The position numbers and the translations under genes are program-made. The notes beneath the pieces were generated by a model. The model was not told the DNA's origin, searched no databases, and worked only from the letters and a program-made list of their open reading frames with translations. From Mageeibacillus sp. UBA5747 (GTDB lineage: Bacteria; Bacillota; Clostridia; Saccharofermentanales; UBA5734): a stretch of DNA of 45,347 nucleotides. The DNA is taken from positions 16,291-61,637 of the forward strand of contig DIFN01000025.1 in the NCBI GenBank assembly GCA_002419145.1. The letters are read 5' to 3'. Positions 1-7,994 of this stretch are shown in pieces (the first letter of the stretch is position 1; each line of letters starts with the position of its first letter).

Positions 1-1049
1 AGGATCTTTCTGGCATGGGCAATGTCAAGATTTTCCGGGTTCATCCGGCCCCAGGGCAATTCAAACACCAGATCGAGGTAATTCCTCAGGACGGAGCCTT
101 CGGGATTGCCCATCTGGGCTCTGGCCAGACGGGCAATTTCCTTTTTGACCTTGGTTTTGAATTCGGCCGGAATCGCGGTCTGCTCAAGCAGCTCAAGATA
201 GCGTTCTTGCTCCTCCTGGGAACCCTCTTGCTCGCCTAGTTCGTTCTGGATCACTTTCATCTGCTCGCGCAGGTAATATTCCTTCTGATTGCGCTCAATC
301 GTCTGACGAACTTTTTCGCCGATTTCCCGTTCCAGTTCGGCAATGGACTGCTCACGGGTCAGAACATCCAGCAGGAAATCGATCCTGAGCTTGACATCCA
401 ATATCTCGAGGATCTCCTGCTTCTCTGCAACTTGCAGATTCAGGTGGGAAGCGATGGTATCAGCGGCCTGGGAGGCATTCGCAATATTGCTGATTAAGCC
501 GACGATTTCAGCGGAAATGCGCACACTGCTGGCGGCATAGTTTTCGAAACGCCGGACTAGCTGGCGACGATAGGCCTCGGTTGCGAGGTCATTTTCCTCA
601 GGCAGTTCATAAATATGACACTCAACACTATAATATGGGTCTTCGCTGACAATATTCACCCAGCGGGCACGTTGCAGACTCTCGACCATTACTTTTACGG
701 TGTCGCTGTTGTTGGTTTCATACACCTGCTTAACACGTGCCAGGCATCCCATCTGATAAATTTCGTCCGGTTGTGGCCAGTCTCCCCCCGTATGGATCTG
801 GGCAGTCACAAAAACCATCTGGTCGCTGTCGATGGCCGCTTTGACAGCTGCTCTGGATTTGGGGCGGGCCACATCAAAACTCATGGAGGTGCCAGGAAAG
901 ATCACCAGGCCACGTAAAGGAATCATCGGCACTGTCTTTTGTTCCAGTGTGGTTAATTCATGTGAAGCCGGCAAACCCAGGACTTCCCGGTTTTCACGGA
1001 CTCTTTGATGATTGGCCTTTTTCCGGGTCTTTGTTTTCTGTGCTTCCAT
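1..1049 (-). CDS. lon: ATP-dependent protease Lon, N-terminal part (runs off the left edge)
   Basis: About 349 codons are present, starting at an ATG at 1049 behind a weak AGGTGA site. After a basic tail of about 35 residues come the Lon substrate-binding domain (start near TVPMIPLRGLVIFPG) and the long helical linker with YYLREQMKVIQNELGE, a Lon hallmark. The frame continues to LPWGRMNPENLDIAHARKIL, just before the AAA+ module, so the ATPase and Ser-Lys protease domains lie outside the window. Lon is a cytosolic AAA+ protease that degrades misfolded and regulatory proteins. It follows tuf in the same direction but is separated by a terminator and has its own extended -10 promoter. The family call is firm; completeness cannot be judged. 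Confidence 0.95.
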   Translation of the reverse strand, partial: MEAQKTKTRKKANHQRVRENREVLGLPASHELTTLEQKTVPMIPLRGLVIFPGTSMSFDVARPKSRAAVKAAIDSDQMVFVTAQIHTGGDWPQPDEIYQMGCLARVKQVYETNNSDTVKVMVESLQRARWVNIVSEDPYYSVECHIYELPEENDLATEAYRRQLVRRFENYAASSVRISAEIVGLISNIANASQAADTIASHLNLQVAEKQEILEILDVKLRIDFLLDVLTREQSIAELEREIGEKVRQTIERNQKEYYLREQMKVIQNELGEQEGSQEEQERYLELLEQTAIPAEFKTKVKKEIARLARAQMGNPEGSVLRNYLDLVFELPWGRMNPENLDIAHARKI

Positions 1050-1077
1050 TTGTCACCTGATTTGATTGATTTTTCTT

Positions 1078-1086
1078 ATTATACCA
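1078..1086 (-). promoter_or_regulatory. Extended -10 promoter for lon
   Basis: Read on the minus strand this is TGGTATAAT, a perfect -10 hexamer with the TG extension, about 30 bases before the lon ATG. No good -35 lies 17 bases upstream, which suits an extended -10 promoter. I see no CIRCE element. Confidence 0.55.
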
Positions 1087-1167
1087 TTGCACTGCGGTGT
1101 TTTTGTGCCATTCAACTGCTGTGCTAAGCCTATGTCAAATGAAGCCGACACGCAGCGCGCCGCCCTT

Positions 1168-1204
1168 AAAAAAGGCCCCGAACGCAGGACGCTCGAGGCC
1201 TTTT
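1168..1204 (-). terminator. Rho-independent terminator after tuf
   Basis: On the minus strand an AAAGGCC arm pairs with GGCCTTT across a GC-rich loop and runs straight into a T tract. It begins about 35 bases after the tuf stop and closes the str operon before lon. Confidence 0.8.
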
Positions 1205-1237
1205 GCAGGATAAATCCAGGGGACAGTTGGTCGGGAC

Positions 1238-2437
1238 TTATTCGATGATGGTCGAAACAGTACCGGAACCGACGGTCTTGCCACCTTCACGGATAGCAAA
1301 CTTCAGGCCGGGCTCCATGGCGATGGAGTTGATCAGTTCGACCGTGATGGTGATGTGGTCGCCAGGCATGCACATTTCGGTGCCGGCCGGCAGATGAGCA
1401 ACACCGGTAACGTCCGTGGTGCGGAAGTAGAATTGCGGACGGTAGCCATCGAAGAAAGGCTTGTGACGGCCGCCTTCAGCCTGGGTCAAAACGTAGACCT
1501 GACCGGTGAACTTGGTGTGGGGCTTGATGGAGCCGGGTTTGCAGATAACTTGACCACGCTCGACATCCTTGCGGGTAACACCACGGAGCAGGACACCGAT
1601 GTTATCGCCAGCTTCAGCCTGGTCGAGCAGTTTTCTAAACATTTCAACACCGGTGACAACGGTGGCACGGGGAGCTTCTGTAAGACCGACGATTTCGACT
1701 GCGTCGCCAACTTTGACGACACCACGCTCGACACGACCGGTGGCAACTGTACCACGGCCTGTGATGGTGAAGACGTCTTCAACTGGCATGGCAAAAGGCT
1801 GGTCGATCGGGCGGGCCGGGGTCGGGATGAAATTGTCGACAGCGTCCATCAGCTCGAGGATACAGGCGTACTTCGGATCGTTCTTGTCGGTGCTGGTGCA
1901 CTCAAGAACGTCGAGAGCGGAGCCCTTGATGACGGGGGTGTCATCGCCAGGGAATTCGTAGGTATTGAGGAGTTCGCGGACTTCCATTTCGGTCAGTTCG
2001 ATGAGTTCCGGGTCAGCCATGTCGCACTTGTTCAGAAAAACGACGATCGAAGGAACGCCGACCTGGCGGGCGAGCAGGATGTGTTCACGGGTCTGGGGCA
2101 TCGGGCCGTCAGCAGCGGATACAACCAGGATCGCGCCGTCCATCTGGGCAGCACCTGTGATCATGTTCTTGATGTAGTCGGCGTGGCCGGGGCAGTCAAC
2201 GTGAGCGTAGTGACGCTTGTCGGTCTGGTATTCGACGTGTGCGGTATTGATTGTGATACCACGGGCTCTTTCTTCCGGAGCCTTGTCGATGTTGTCATAA
2301 GAGGTGTAGCTGGCCTGCCCGCCCAATGCGAGGACCTTGGTAATCGCAGCGGTCAGGGAGGTTTTGCCGTGGTCAACGTGGCCGATTGTGCCGATATTGA
2401 CGTGGGGCTTGTTTCTTTCAAATTTTGCCTTTGCCAT
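1238..2437 (-). CDS. tuf: Elongation factor Tu
   Basis: 399 residues, the usual length. It delivers aminoacyl-tRNA to the ribosome as a GTPase. The G1 loop GHVDHGKT, G3 DCPGHADY and G4 NKCD are all visible, followed by the two beta-barrel domains ending in the typical GGKTVGSGTVSTIIE. The start is the ATG giving MAKAKFERNKPHVN, behind AAGGAGG; an upstream in-frame extension is not homologous to EF-Tu. Last gene of the str operon, but with its own promoter candidate and a leader hairpin in the 173-base gap after fusA. Very sure. Confidence 0.99.
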   Translation of the reverse strand: MAKAKFERNKPHVNIGTIGHVDHGKTSLTAAITKVLALGGQASYTSYDNIDKAPEERARGITINTAHVEYQTDKRHYAHVDCPGHADYIKNMITGAAQMDGAILVVSAADGPMPQTREHILLARQVGVPSIVVFLNKCDMADPELIELTEMEVRELLNTYEFPGDDTPVIKGSALDVLECTSTDKNDPKYACILELMDAVDNFIPTPARPIDQPFAMPVEDVFTITGRGTVATGRVERGVVKVGDAVEIVGLTEAPRATVVTGVEMFRKLLDQAEAGDNIGVLLRGVTRKDVERGQVICKPGSIKPHTKFTGQVYVLTQAEGGRHKPFFDGYRPQFYFRTTDVTGVAHLPAGTEMCMPGDHITITVELINSIAMEPGLKFAIREGGKTVGSGTVSTIIE

Positions 2438-2460
2438 TGGGGATAATCCTCCTTTTTCCA

Positions 2461-2477
2461 GCACCGTCCTTCGGTGC
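2461..2477 (-). promoter_or_regulatory. Hairpin in the tuf leader next to the ribosome site
   Basis: On the transcribed strand GCACCG and CGGTGC pair around a five-base loop, ending about 7 bases before the AAGGAGG of tuf. It could modulate translation or mRNA stability. Structure seen, role inferred. Confidence 0.4.
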
Positions 2478-2517
2478 CGTTGTAACATCTTATTCCGCCT
2501 TTTTGGCCGTCTATTCC

Positions 2518-2545
2518 ATTTTACACAAATTAACTGTCTTGACAA
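2518..2545 (-). promoter_or_regulatory. Internal promoter for tuf
   Basis: On the minus strand: TTGTCA, 16-base spacer, TAAAAT, each hexamer one mismatch from consensus, in the fusA-tuf gap. It would allow tuf to be expressed above the level of the rest of the operon. Confidence 0.55.
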
Positions 2546-2610
2546 TCATTAGTGCTTGTAGATGGAGTCGATGCAGCCTGTCGGGTCAGTAGATCTGAAA
2601 CGGGTTCTGG

Positions 2611-4677
2611 TTATTTCTTGAGCAGGCCTTCCATGATGCTCTTCGGCACTTCTTCGAAGTGGCTGATCTGCATCACGAAGGTCCCGCGGCCTTGGGTACG
2701 GGAACGCAGGGCTGTGGCGTAGCCGAACATCTGCGACAGCGGAACCTTGCACTGGATATGTTGGGCATTGGAACGGGCTTCCATGCCTTCGATACGGCCG
2801 CGGCGGGAGCTGATGTCGCCCATGACGTCACCCATATATTCCTCGGGGACATCGATGTCGACGCGCATGATCGGTTCGAGCAGGACGGGGTCAGCTTTGC
2901 GGCAGGCTTCCTTGAAGCCCATGGAGCCGGCGATCTTGAACGCCATTTCCGACGAGTCGACTTCGTGGTAGGATCCGTCAACGACCGTGACTTTGATGTC
3001 AACGACCGGATAACCACCCAGGACACCGCTGTTCATAGCTTCCTGGATACCGGCATCGATCGGGGCGATGTATTCCTTGGGAATGGAGCCGCCGACGACT
3101 TTGTTGACAAACTGGTAGCCTTCGCCCGGTTGGAGGGGTTCGACTTCGAGGACGCAGTGACCATACTGGCCACGGCCACCAGACTGGCGGACAAACTTTC
3201 CCTCGGCCTTGACAGCCTTACGGATCGTTTCCTTGTAGGCAACCTGCGGGGCACCGACATTGGCTTCGACCTTGAACTCCCTAAAGAGGCGGTCAACGAT
3301 GATGTCGAGGTGCAGTTCGCCCATGCCGGCAATCAGGGTCTGGCCGGTTTCCTGGTCGGTGTAGGTGCGGAAGGTCGGATCTTCTTCAGCCAGCTTGGCC
3401 AGGGCAGTCATCATCTTCTCCTGGCTGGCCTTGGACTTCGGTTCGATCGCGACGTTGATGACCGGTTCCGGGAATTCCATCGATTCGAGGATGATCGGAG
3501 CCGAGTCGACGCAGAGTGTGTCACCGGTAGTCGTGTCCTTGAGGCCGACGGCCGCTGCGATATCGCCGGAGTAGACGCGGTCGATTTCTTCGCGGTGGTT
3601 AGCGTGCATCTGCAGGATGCGGCCGATGCGTTCGCGCTTGCGTTTGCCAGCGTTCATGACATACGAGCCGGACTCGAGCTCACCGGAGTAGACGCGGAAG
3701 AAGCAGAGTTTGCCGACGAAGGGGTCAGTCATGATCTTGAACGCCAGGGCTGAGAAAGGCGCTGAGTCGTCCGAGGGGCGTTCTTCTTCTTCTTCGGTGT
3801 CAGGATTGATACCCTTGATGGCCGGAACGTCGAGTGGAGACGGCAGATAGTCGATGACAGCATCGAGCATCAGCTGGACGCCCTTGTTCTTGTAGGATGA
3901 ACCACAAAGAACGGGGGTGACTTTGCAAGCGATGGTCGCACGGCGCAGGGCGGCCTTGAGCTCCTCTGTGGTGATTTCTTCACCTTCGAGGAATTTCATG
4001 GTCAGTTCTTCGTCGGTTTCCGCGATGCCTTCAACCATCTTCTCATGCCATTCATGAGCCAAATCAGCCATGTCGGCCGGGATGTCGACTTCTGTGACCT
4101 GCTTGCCCAGGTCGTCACCATAGACAATGGCTTTCATTTTGACAAGGTCCACGATTCCGGCGAAGACATCTTCCTTGCCGATTGGCAGTTGGATCGGGAT
4201 CGCATTGGTCCGCAGGCGTTCCTTCATCATGCTGACCGCACGGTAGAAGTCAGCGCCGAGGATGTCCATCTTGTTGACGTAAGCCATGCGTGGGACACCA
4301 TAATGGTCAGCCTGGCGCCAGACGGTTTCGGTCTGGGGTTCGACGCCGCCTTTGGCGCAGAACAAGGTCACGGCACCATCAAGAACACGCAGCGAGCGTT
4401 CAACTTCAACCGTGAAGTCAACGTGCCCGGGGGTGTCGATGATATTGATGCGGTGTTCCTTCCACTCAGCGGTGGTGGCAGCGGAGGTGATGGTGATGCC
4501 ACGCTCCTGTTCCTGCTCCATCCAGTCCATGGTGGCAGCACCTTCATGGACCTCACCGATCTTGTGCACCTTGCCCGTGTAGAACAGGACACGTTCGGTT
4601 GTGGTGGTCTTGCCTGCATCGATATGGGCCATGATGCCGATATTCCGCGTTTTATCAAGCGAGAATTTTCTAGGCAC
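2611..4677 (-). CDS. fusA: Elongation factor G
   Basis: 688 residues, full family length. Ribosomal translocase GTPase. G1 AHIDAGKTTTTE, G3 DTPGHVDF and NKMD (G4) are present, followed by the standard EF-G domains II-V ending at ISHFEEVPKSIMEGLLKK. The start is a GTG (valine codon read as Met) behind AAAAGGAG, giving MPRKFSLDKTRNIGIMAHID. It lies 24 bases after rpsG in the str operon. No sign of a second specialised EF-G paralogue. Confidence 0.98.
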   Translation of the reverse strand: MPRKFSLDKTRNIGIMAHIDAGKTTTTERVLFYTGKVHKIGEVHEGAATMDWMEQEQERGITITSAATTAEWKEHRINIIDTPGHVDFTVEVERSLRVLDGAVTLFCAKGGVEPQTETVWRQADHYGVPRMAYVNKMDILGADFYRAVSMMKERLRTNAIPIQLPIGKEDVFAGIVDLVKMKAIVYGDDLGKQVTEVDIPADMADLAHEWHEKMVEGIAETDEELTMKFLEGEEITTEELKAALRRATIACKVTPVLCGSSYKNKGVQLMLDAVIDYLPSPLDVPAIKGINPDTEEEEERPSDDSAPFSALAFKIMTDPFVGKLCFFRVYSGELESGSYVMNAGKRKRERIGRILQMHANHREEIDRVYSGDIAAAVGLKDTTTGDTLCVDSAPIILESMEFPEPVINVAIEPKSKASQEKMMTALAKLAEEDPTFRTYTDQETGQTLIAGMGELHLDIIVDRLFREFKVEANVGAPQVAYKETIRKAVKAEGKFVRQSGGRGQYGHCVLEVEPLQPGEGYQFVNKVVGGSIPKEYIAPIDAGIQEAMNSGVLGGYPVVDIKVTVVDGSYHEVDSSEMAFKIAGSMGFKEACRKADPVLLEPIMRVDIDVPEEYMGDVMGDISSRRGRIEGMEARSNAQHIQCKVPLSQMFGYATALRSRTQGRGTFVMQISHFEEVPKSIMEGLLKK

Positions 4678-4701
4678 AGTAAGCTCCTTTTCCTGATCCA
4701 G

Positions 4702-5172
4702 TTACCATCTGTAATGGGCAAACGCGCGATTGGCGTCAGCCATACGATGCATGTCTTCTTTTTTCTTGTAGGTGCCTCCGGTGCTATTGAACGCGTCAAC
4801 GATCTCGTTAGCGAGGCGCTCGTGCATGGTGCGCTCACTGCGATTTCTGGCGAAGGTAACCAGCCAGCGCAGGCCGAGGGTCTGGCGGCGTTCCGGACGG
4901 ACTTCGATCGGCACCTGGTAATTGGCACCGCCGACGCGCCGGGCTTTGACTTCCAGCATCGGCATGACGTTCTCGAGGGCTTTGGTGAAAACCTCGAGGG
5001 CATCCTGGCCTGTGCGTTCCTTGACAATGTCAAACGCACTGTAGCAAATTTTCTGGGCAACTCCCTTTTTCCCGTCTTGCATGATGTTGTTGATCAGCTT
5101 GGCGACCTTGACATCATGGTAAACCGGATCAGGAAGCACTTCTCTTGTCGGGACATGGCCTTTTCTTGGCAC
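4702..5172 (-). CDS. rpsG: 30S ribosomal protein S7
   Basis: 156 residues, normal length. S7 binds the 3' major domain of 16S rRNA and nucleates assembly of the 30S head. The start GTG gives MPRKGHVPTREVLPDPVYHD behind GGAGGG. The end RMADANRAFAHYRW is typical of the family. Between rpsL and rpsG lie 178 bases in which I see no gene, an unusually wide gap for this pair. Confidence 0.98.
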   Translation of the reverse strand: MPRKGHVPTREVLPDPVYHDVKVAKLINNIMQDGKKGVAQKICYSAFDIVKERTGQDALEVFTKALENVMPMLEVKARRVGGANYQVPIEVRPERRQTLGLRWLVTFARNRSERTMHERLANEIVDAFNSTGGTYKKKEDMHRMADANRAFAHYRW

Positions 5173-5350
5173 GTGTCTTCCCTCCTATTCATGATAATGC
5201 GGGCAACCCCTCTTCAAAGGGACTGTCCGATACCACAGGTACTCACGATAACGGACCGTGTTACGTACGTCCGGCCATAGTCCGCCTTTTGAGGCGAATC
5301 TATCGTCTGGTGTACTGACAACTGTAAGTCCAACCGATGGCAGCTTGTGG

Positions 5351-5779
5351 TTAGCGTTTGACCTTGGCTGCCTTGGGTCTCTTGGCACCATACTTGGAAC
5401 GGCTCTGCTGGCGGTTGGCAACACCGGCAGTGTCCAGCGTACCGCGCACAATGTGATAGCGGACACCCGGCAGATCTTTGACACGGCCACCGCGGATCAG
5501 CACGACAGAGTGCTCCTGCAGATTGTGTCCAATACCCGGGATGTAGGCGGTCACTTCGGTCTGGTTGGTCAGGCGGACCCTGGCAACCTTACGCAGTGCA
5601 GAGTTCGGTTTCTTCGGCGTCGTGGTCTTGACCACGGTGCATACACCGCGCTTCTGCGGGGACGAGATGTCAGTGGAACGCTTTTTGAGCGTATTCATTC
5701 CCGTCTGCAGAGCCGGGGAAGAAGACTTGTAGCTCTTGGACTTGCGTCCTGCATTGACCAATTGGTTGAACGTAGGCAT
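5351..5779 (-). CDS. rpsL: 30S ribosomal protein S12
   Basis: 142 residues from the ATG giving MPTFNQLVNAGRK, 7 bases after GGAGG. An in-frame TTG one codon upstream is a less likely start. S12 sits at the decoding centre. Both lysines linked to streptomycin sensitivity are in place (PKKPNSALRK and GGRVKDLPG), so the wild-type sensitive form is expected. The middle segment KRSTDISSPQKRGVCTVV carries the insert commonly seen in Bacillota S12. First gene of the str operon. Confidence 0.98.
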   Translation of the reverse strand: MPTFNQLVNAGRKSKSYKSSSPALQTGMNTLKKRSTDISSPQKRGVCTVVKTTTPKKPNSALRKVARVRLTNQTEVTAYIPGIGHNLQEHSVVLIRGGRVKDLPGVRYHIVRGTLDTAGVANRQQSRSKYGAKRPKAAKVKR

Positions 5780-5900
5780 CAATACACCTCCTTCTCTAAA
5801 ATATTGCCACTTTTCAGATCAGCGTCCGTCAGGATGCACAATGAGCGTACCCAGCGTCTAAACAGACATAAAAAGCCCCCTTTGGGGTTAGCGGCAATTT

Positions 5901-5929
5901 ATTGTATCACCGGTCTCCTGATTTGTAAA
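5901..5929 (-). promoter_or_regulatory. Promoter of the str operon
   Basis: On the minus strand: TTTACA, 17-base spacer, TACAAT, one mismatch or two in total per hexamer. The predicted transcript start near 5894 leaves a leader of about 115 bases before rpsL. It sits directly beside the repeat array that leads to the oppositely oriented hydrogenase genes. Confidence 0.65.
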
Positions 5930-5934
5930 CAAGT

Positions 5935-6095
5935 TGCCGATTTTGGGACGCCGTCCCTTTTTCGGCATACGGGGTGGTTGTTCGACAAGCCAGGTTGCGC
6001 CGGAAAAGGGACGCCCGGGGATGCGCAGTCTTGTTGGATTTGGCTGGAAGAATTGCGACAAAACGCCGAAAAATGGACGCCGTCTCCTTTTGGGC
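5935..6095. repeat. Three degenerate GGACGCC repeats about 65 bp apart
   Basis: Three related 18-base cores begin at 5935, 5998 and 6064, spacings 63 and 66. All share GCCG at the left and GGACGCC at the right. The second and third agree at 16 of 18 bases. The first and third also share the right flank GACGCCGTC-CCTTTT-GGCAT. The first copy forms a compact GGGAC-GCC-GTCCC hairpin followed by five T. No gene is visible between 5780 and 6150; this array and the two flanking promoters are what the stretch holds. Confidence 0.5.
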
Positions 6096-6096
6096 A

Positions 6097-6105
6097 TGCT
6101 ATGAT
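6097..6105 (+). promoter_or_regulatory. Extended -10 promoter for the hydrogenase unit
   Basis: TGCTATGAT: a TG-extended -10 about 45 bases before the start of the [2Fe-2S] gene and just after the third repeat core. No convincing -35; the best is a 4-of-6 TGGACG in the repeat with a 19-base spacer. Confidence 0.4.
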
Positions 6106-6150
6106 AGTTACAGTTCCGGTTGCATGGATGGGCCGGTCATGGGAGGCACT

Positions 6151-6456
6151 GTGGGTAAGATTAAGGTAGAAGTTTGTGCGGGGACTTTCTGTACGATGAT
6201 GGGTTCGATGGATATTGCGGCTGCGATTGACAGTCTGGGGGATCTTGAGGAGAGTGGCATCCGGTGTGACTTGGATGTCATCATGGTACCGTGTCTGGAA
6301 AACTGCGAGGCCGGGGCCTTGTCTCCGGTAGTCCGGATCAACGGTGAAACTTTTTTCCGGGCCGAAACCGAAACTGTCATGGCCAAGTTGCTTGAGCTGG
6401 CCAAGAACTGTCCTGACTCAACTGACAACAACACACAGGAACAGGCAGGACACTAA
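6151..6456 (+). CDS. Thioredoxin-like [2Fe-2S] ferredoxin, hydrogenase partner
   Basis: About 101 residues. The four cluster cysteines follow the NuoE/HydC-type pattern: VCAGTFC near the start and VPCLENC near residue 50. This predicts a [2Fe-2S] carrier with a thioredoxin fold. I chose the GTG at 6151 (MGKIKVEVCAG) after GGGAGG because homologues begin close to that point. In-frame ATGs at 6139 and 6124 are alternatives. It ends 2 bases before the [FeFe] hydrogenase start, so the two are translated together and it probably exchanges electrons with the hydrogenase. Cytosolic; family firm, exact partner inferred. Confidence 0.85.
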   Translation: MGKIKVEVCAGTFCTMMGSMDIAAAIDSLGDLEESGIRCDLDVIMVPCLENCEAGALSPVVRINGETFFRAETETVMAKLLELAKNCPDSTDNNTQEQAGH

Positions 6457-6458
6457 TC

Positions 6459-7976
6459 ATGCGCGGGCTGTTCACACCGATCACCAAGATCCGCCGCCAG
6501 GTTTTCACCGAGGTGGCACACCATGCGTATGAACGGGATCTTGAGCATGCTGACTACAGTTATTTCTACGAATCTGCCTACCGCATTATCCCCGGTGAAG
6601 TGGCCCAATACCGCGACAGCGTTTTCAAAGAACGCGCGATCATCCGGGAACGGATCCGCCTGACGCTCGGCTTACCGCTGCGACCGGCCGATGCGCACCA
6701 GAACTTCACCGAAGGCATGGTAGATATTGCTGTCGCAGAAAAGCGCCTGGCCAAACCACTGGTCAGCGTCATCCCCTTTGCCTGCGAAGCCTGTCCGACC
6801 GATCATTTCAAAGTCACTGATAATTGCCGCAAATGCCTGGCTCACCCTTGTACCTCTGTCTGTCCGGTCAATGCTGTTTCAATTGGCAAAACCCGGGCGA
6901 TCATCGATCATGACAAATGCATCAAATGCGGCCGCTGTCAGACCGCCTGCCCCTACCATGCCATTGTCCGCACCGGCCGACCTTGTGCCGAAGCATGTGG
7001 CGCCCATGCCATCGACAGCGACGAGCTAGGCCGGGCCAAGATCAACCAAGACAAATGCGTCGCCTGTGGCATGTGTATTGTCAGCTGTCCCTTCGCCGCC
7101 ATCACCGACAAATCCGAAATCTATCAGGTCGTCACCGCCATCCGGCTCGGCTACCGAGTCTATGCCGCCATCGCACCTTCGTTCGTCGGTCAGTTCGGCC
7201 CTCTGGCCACACCGGGCAAGGTTGTCGCCGGCCTCAAGAAACTGGGCTTTGCCGATGTCATCGAGGTCGGCGTTGGCGCCGACATCGGAACCGTCATGGA
7301 AGCAGAGGAATTCCTCGAAAAAGTCCCCGGCGAACTGGATTTCCTTGGCACCAGCTGCTGTCCAGCCTGGGAAAGTTTCGCCCGTGCCACGCAGCCGACC
7401 CTGGCCCCTTGTATATCCGGCTCTTCAACCCCCATGGTGGCCACCGCACATACCTTGAAAGCCCAGGACCCCCAGAGCAAGGTCGTTTTCATTGGCCCCT
7501 GCATTGCCAAGAAACTCGAAGCACTCGAAGAAGAGGTCCTGCCCTTTGTGGATTTTGTCCTGACCTACGAGGAACTGATGGGCATGTTCAGCGCCAGATC
7601 TGTCGACCTGGCAGGCCTCACAGAAGAGCCTTTTCGCTACCAAGCTTCGCGCGACGGCCGCAGCTATGCAGTCGCCGGCGGTGTTGCTGCAGCGATCAAG
7701 AATTGCATCGCCGAGCTTGACCCGACTCGGGAGGTGCCTGTCCAAAAGGCCGACAGCCTCAACGACTGCCGCAAAATGCTGGCCCTGGCCAAGGCAGGGA
7801 AGACCAACGGCTACCTGTTAGAAGGCATGGCTTGCCCTGGCGGTTGCGTCGGTGGCCCTGGAACGCTGATGCCCATACCCAAAGCGGGCCAGGCGGTCAA
7901 TCAGTTTGCCAGCCAGTCGCCTTATCAAACATCACTTGCCAATGAGTCAATCCTGCCTGGCCCCAGCGCCGGCTGA
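6459..7976 (+). CDS. [FeFe] hydrogenase, group B (monomeric type)
   Basis: 505 residues. The H-cluster motifs are complete: L1 TSCCPAW (298-304), L2 IGPCIAKK (C348) and L3 EGMACPGGC (C459, C463). L2 reads GPC where the classical group A enzymes have MPC, and the N-terminus is a long leader plus cysteine-rich ferredoxin modules (cysteines at 109-135, 154-164, 176-180 and 200-210), which together fit group B. It interconverts protons and H2 using reduced ferredoxin; the physiological direction in group B is poorly defined. No maturases HydE/F/G lie nearby. Follows the [2Fe-2S] gene by 2 bases and precedes corA by 18. Confidence 0.92.
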   Translation: MRGLFTPITKIRRQVFTEVAHHAYERDLEHADYSYFYESAYRIIPGEVAQYRDSVFKERAIIRERIRLTLGLPLRPADAHQNFTEGMVDIAVAEKRLAKPLVSVIPFACEACPTDHFKVTDNCRKCLAHPCTSVCPVNAVSIGKTRAIIDHDKCIKCGRCQTACPYHAIVRTGRPCAEACGAHAIDSDELGRAKINQDKCVACGMCIVSCPFAAITDKSEIYQVVTAIRLGYRVYAAIAPSFVGQFGPLATPGKVVAGLKKLGFADVIEVGVGADIGTVMEAEEFLEKVPGELDFLGTSCCPAWESFARATQPTLAPCISGSSTPMVATAHTLKAQDPQSKVVFIGPCIAKKLEALEEEVLPFVDFVLTYEELMGMFSARSVDLAGLTEEPFRYQASRDGRSYAVAGGVAAAIKNCIAELDPTREVPVQKADSLNDCRKMLALAKAGKTNGYLLEGMACPGGCVGGPGTLMPIPKAGQAVNQFASQSPYQTSLANESILPGPSAG

Positions 7977-7994
7977 TGCAAGCGATCTGACACC

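Noticed and set aside
4045..5280. A 411-codon plus-strand frame across fusA and rpsG
   Set aside because: It lies antisense to two ribosomal-operon genes and has no recognisable protein features.
5780..5782. TTG as the rpsL start
   Set aside because: The ATG one codon later matches S12 proteins and has the better distance to GGAGG.
5871..5890. CCCC-AAA-GGGG hairpin with a T run in the str leader as an attenuator
   Set aside because: It would begin about 5 bases after the predicted transcript start, too early for termination, and the stem is only 4 bp.
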